Source: Paenibacillus sp. J5C2022 | GTDB lineage: Bacteria; Bacillota; Bacilli; Paenibacillales; Paenibacillaceae | Direction: 5' to 3' | Assembly: GCF_025567625.1 (NCBI RefSeq) | Contig: NZ_JAOQJC010000009.1 | Span: 62,001 to 126,000, forward strand | Length of the DNA: 64,000 nt | In this document: positions 62,183 to 64,000 of the stretch, one piece after another | Layout of the letters: every line of letters starts with the position of its first letter | Numbering within the stretch: position 1 is the stretch's first letter | Made by a program: the position numbers and the translations under genes | Notes under the pieces: model-generated | Seen by the model: only the letters and a program-made list of their open reading frames with translations | Told to the model about the DNA's origin: nothing | The model's database searches: none

Positions 62183-62425
62183 TTAGTCGGTAATCACATT
62201 GACGTTCAAATTGTGCTTGGCAAACACTTCGGCCATCGTTTTCTTCGCTTCCTCAGCGTCCGGGCCGTGTACATGCAGCTCGTATTGATGACCTCCCACC
62301 AACGTTGTGAACAGACCAAGAATACTCTTCACGTCGATGTATTTGCTGTCAGCCTGTAGCACGATGGATGAAGTAAATTTGCTGGCCGCTTGAGAAATTT
62401 CTACAATCGCTGCATTATTGGACAT
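62183..62425 (-). CDS. HPr-like protein lacking the active-site histidine loop
   Basis: The 80-residue protein aligns with HPr/Crh from about HPr residue 20 onward ('SQAASKFTSSIVLQADSKYIDVKSILGLF'). Ser34 matches the regulatory Ser46 in 'KSILGL'. The first beta strand and the His15 loop (normally GLHARPA) are missing; Asn3 falls where His15 would be. GGAGGG lies seven bases before the ATG, so the short N-terminus is not a start-site error. It therefore cannot carry PTS phosphate as HPr does; a Crh-like regulatory role is inference. It is a single gene next to ylaN and ampS. Confidence 0.8.
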   Translation of the reverse strand: MSNNAAIVEISQAASKFTSSIVLQADSKYIDVKSILGLFTTLVGGHQYELHVHGPDAEEAKKTMAEVFAKHNLNVNVITD

Positions 62426-62562
62426 GGGAGATCCCTCCAGTTTATTTTGTAAAGCTTACCTTAGACACCATAATACCCCGAAAACCGGCATCCATCAAGT
62501 AGAATTGAGAAAAATGGCTTATTGCCGCGGTATATCCGGCTAATCGGACAGAGCAACGGCCA

Positions 62563-63678
62563 TTATTTCAACTTATCCGGATTCAATGCTTCCAGCTCTG
62601 GGATCACGAACAAGCCATTCTTCCGGATAAGCACGTCATCGAAATAGATTTCTCCGCCGCCGTAATCCGGCCGCTGAATCAGCACCAGATCCCAATGGAC
62701 GGAAGAGCGATTGCCATTGTCCGTCTCTTCATAAGCCTGCCCCGGAGTGAAATGCAGGCTGCCCGCAATTTTCTCGTCGAACAAAATATCGTTCATCGGA
62801 TGCAGAATATGCGGATTGAAGCCGATCGCGAACTCTCCGATATGACGCGAGCCTTCGTCCATATCCAGTATTTCATTCAGCCTTGCCGTATTATTGCTTT
62901 CCGCTTGCACGATTTTGCCGTCCTGGAACGTGAAGGAGATGTCCTGGAAAGTGACTCCTGCATATACGCTAGGCGCATTGTATGTAATTTTGCCATTCAC
63001 GGAATTCCGGACCGGCGCTGTGAACACTTCTCCATCCGGTATATTGCGGTGTCCCGCACATTTTTTGGCTCCGATTCCCTTGATGGAGAAGGTCAGATCC
63101 GTACCCGGCGACACGATGCGCACTTTGTCCGTCCGGTTCATCAGATCCTCCAGCGGCTGCATAGCCTTCTCCATCTTGGCATAATCCAGATTGCACACAT
63201 CGAAGTAGAAGTTCTCGAACGCTTCCGTGCTCATGTTGGCGAGCTGCGCCATAGAGGCATTCGGATAGCGAAGGACGACCCACTTCGTCCCTTTTACCCG
63301 CTGTTCGGTATGTACGGGATTGCGGTACAGCTGCTCATACAGGCGCATATTCGGCTCAGGCACATCGGACAATGCGTTGACGTTCTCGCCGGAGCGGACC
63401 GCAATATATCCCTGCATCCGCTTCATCCGCTCCAGATCAAGCTCGGACCAGATTTCAATGCCTTCCTTCGTCGCATTTTGCAGCAGCGTGCGTAGCACGG
63501 AACGGTCGCTCGTTTCGACGAACGGTCTCCCACCACGTTTCGCCACTTCTTCAATCAGACATTTGGCCAGCTCGCGTTCTGAGCCGATCATATCGATTAA
63601 TACATTTTCTCCTGGCTGCACATCAATGGAATATTGCACTAGATTTTGCGCCAGCTTTTGCAATCTCGGATCTCTCAC
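62563..63678 (-). CDS. M29-family aminopeptidase (AmpS/AmpT-like)
   Basis: The 371-residue metallopeptidase belongs to the thermophilic-aminopeptidase family, which removes N-terminal residues with two metals. Ligand regions visible are 'RHIGEFAIGFNPHI' (Glu), 'DEKIAGSLHFTPGQAYEETDNG' (Glu, His), and 'RSSVHWDLVLIQ' (His, Asp). The N-terminal domain ('VLIDMIGSERELAKCLIEEVAKRGGRPFVE') is typical. GTG start at 63678. It ends 138 bases before the HPr-like start, so it may not share a transcript with it. Confidence 0.92.
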   Translation of the reverse strand: MRDPRLQKLAQNLVQYSIDVQPGENVLIDMIGSERELAKCLIEEVAKRGGRPFVETSDRSVLRTLLQNATKEGIEIWSELDLERMKRMQGYIAVRSGENVNALSDVPEPNMRLYEQLYRNPVHTEQRVKGTKWVVLRYPNASMAQLANMSTEAFENFYFDVCNLDYAKMEKAMQPLEDLMNRTDKVRIVSPGTDLTFSIKGIGAKKCAGHRNIPDGEVFTAPVRNSVNGKITYNAPSVYAGVTFQDISFTFQDGKIVQAESNNTARLNEILDMDEGSRHIGEFAIGFNPHILHPMNDILFDEKIAGSLHFTPGQAYEETDNGNRSSVHWDLVLIQRPDYGGGEIYFDDVLIRKNGLFVIPELEALNPDKLK

Positions 63679-63732
63679 TTGCCATTCACTCCTTCGATCT
63701 CATTCATTACCCATCCTACCACGAAAAGGCGT

Positions 63733-64000
63733 TCATTGCACCGTCTGCTGATACGTTCCATCGAATGCATCCAAGCGTACCGAAGTGTGCCGCGACTCGA
63801 CAGCGGGCTTGCCTCTCATTACGTAATGGAACTTTGTTGTTTCCTCCATTTTTAACGGAAGCATGCTCCGCTTGTCGATGACGAGCATGTATTGCGCCTG
63901 CGCTTTAAGAGATGAGAGCATCGCCTCCAGCTCGTGCCGGGATCGTTCCAGCTCCTTCTCCAACAGCCGCTGCTGCTCCGCCGTTGCCCCCGCAGCATCG
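63733..64000 (-). CDS. Unrecognised protein, N-terminus beyond the window edge
   Basis: The frame is open to base 64000, so this is the C-terminal part of a longer gene. Visible are a coiled coil of Glu/Gln/Arg/Leu ('DAAGATAEQQRLLEKELERSRHELEAML') followed by 'YMLVIDKRSMLPLKM' and a tail ending 'FDGTYQQTVQ'. I do not recognise it and no function is assigned. It lies upstream of the aminopeptidase gene on the same strand. Confidence 0.55.
   Translation of the reverse strand, partial: DAAGATAEQQRLLEKELERSRHELEAMLSSLKAQAQYMLVIDKRSMLPLKMEETTKFHYVMRGKPAVESRHTSVRLDAFDGTYQQTVQ

Noticed and set aside
62183..62425. Simple truncation or wrong start of an HPr gene
   Set aside because: A GGAGGG ribosome site sits seven bases before this ATG, arguing that the short form is intended.

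Overview
This is a chromosomal stretch of a spore-forming, moderately GC-rich low-GC-lineage Gram-positive (Firmicutes), most likely Paenibacillus or a close relative in Paenibacillaceae. The evidence is the order coaBC-priA-def-fmt-rsmB-rlmN-stp-prkC-rsgA-rpe-spoVM, the sporulation genes spoVM and spoVIF, YesM/YesN/LplABC sugar-uptake genes, a bacterial XPB helicase, Gram-positive SOS and cre boxes and a T-box riboswitch. No rRNA, tRNA, CRISPR, insertion sequence or prophage was seen.

Layout. (1) 1-272: tail of a glycosyltransferase with TPRs. (2) 380-12822, minus strand: an accessory carbohydrate locus. It holds a sensor kinase and AraC-type regulator, a lipoprotein-dependent ABC importer, a phosphotriesterase-like amidohydrolase, a PhyH-type dioxygenase, a mannonate dehydratase-like enzyme, and last a Tat-exported protein built like a phage tail spike with a self-cleaving S74 chaperone domain. 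Two cre-like boxes suggest catabolite repression. (3) 12967-14662: an SOS-controlled Y-family polymerase with a YolD partner. (4) 14663-16392: 1.7 kb without genes, holding five unrelated tandem-repeat families and a leucine T-box. The T-box lies about 725 nt from the leuA it should control. (5) 16393-20686: leuA, a YbaK-type deacylase, a DUF2515 gene and an SRAP/YedK gene.

(6) 20815-47303: housekeeping core, mostly minus strand. It contains spoVIF, recG, a FakB-like degV with fakA, an Asp23 gene, rpmB (plus strand), spoVM, rpe, rsgA, prkC/stp (Ser/Thr signalling), rlmN, rsmB, fmt, def, priA, coaBC, rpoZ, gmk and remA, then yitJ, dapF and a calcium-type P-ATPase. rqcH (ribosome quality control) follows on the plus strand. 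Relative to Bacillus subtilis, the yloC and thiN positions are taken by other genes. (7) 49273-53403: a 52-bp palindromic repeat array whose core matches the array upstream of leuA 33 kb away, then a PHP phosphoesterase, a LysR regulator, an unrecognised gene, and ylbG with ylbF. (8) 53473-64000: an XPB helicase with its partner protein, a secreted nuclease lipoprotein, an M20 amidohydrolase, a YugN-like gene, ftsW, a second Asp23 gene, ylaN, an HPr-like protein without its active-site histidine, an M29 aminopeptidase, and a gene cut by the window edge.

The most unusual items are the Tat-exported S74 tail-spike-like protein ending a sugar-catabolic operon, the paired 52-bp palindromic arrays, the T-box separated from leuA by repeats, and the HPr-like protein lacking the catalytic loop.
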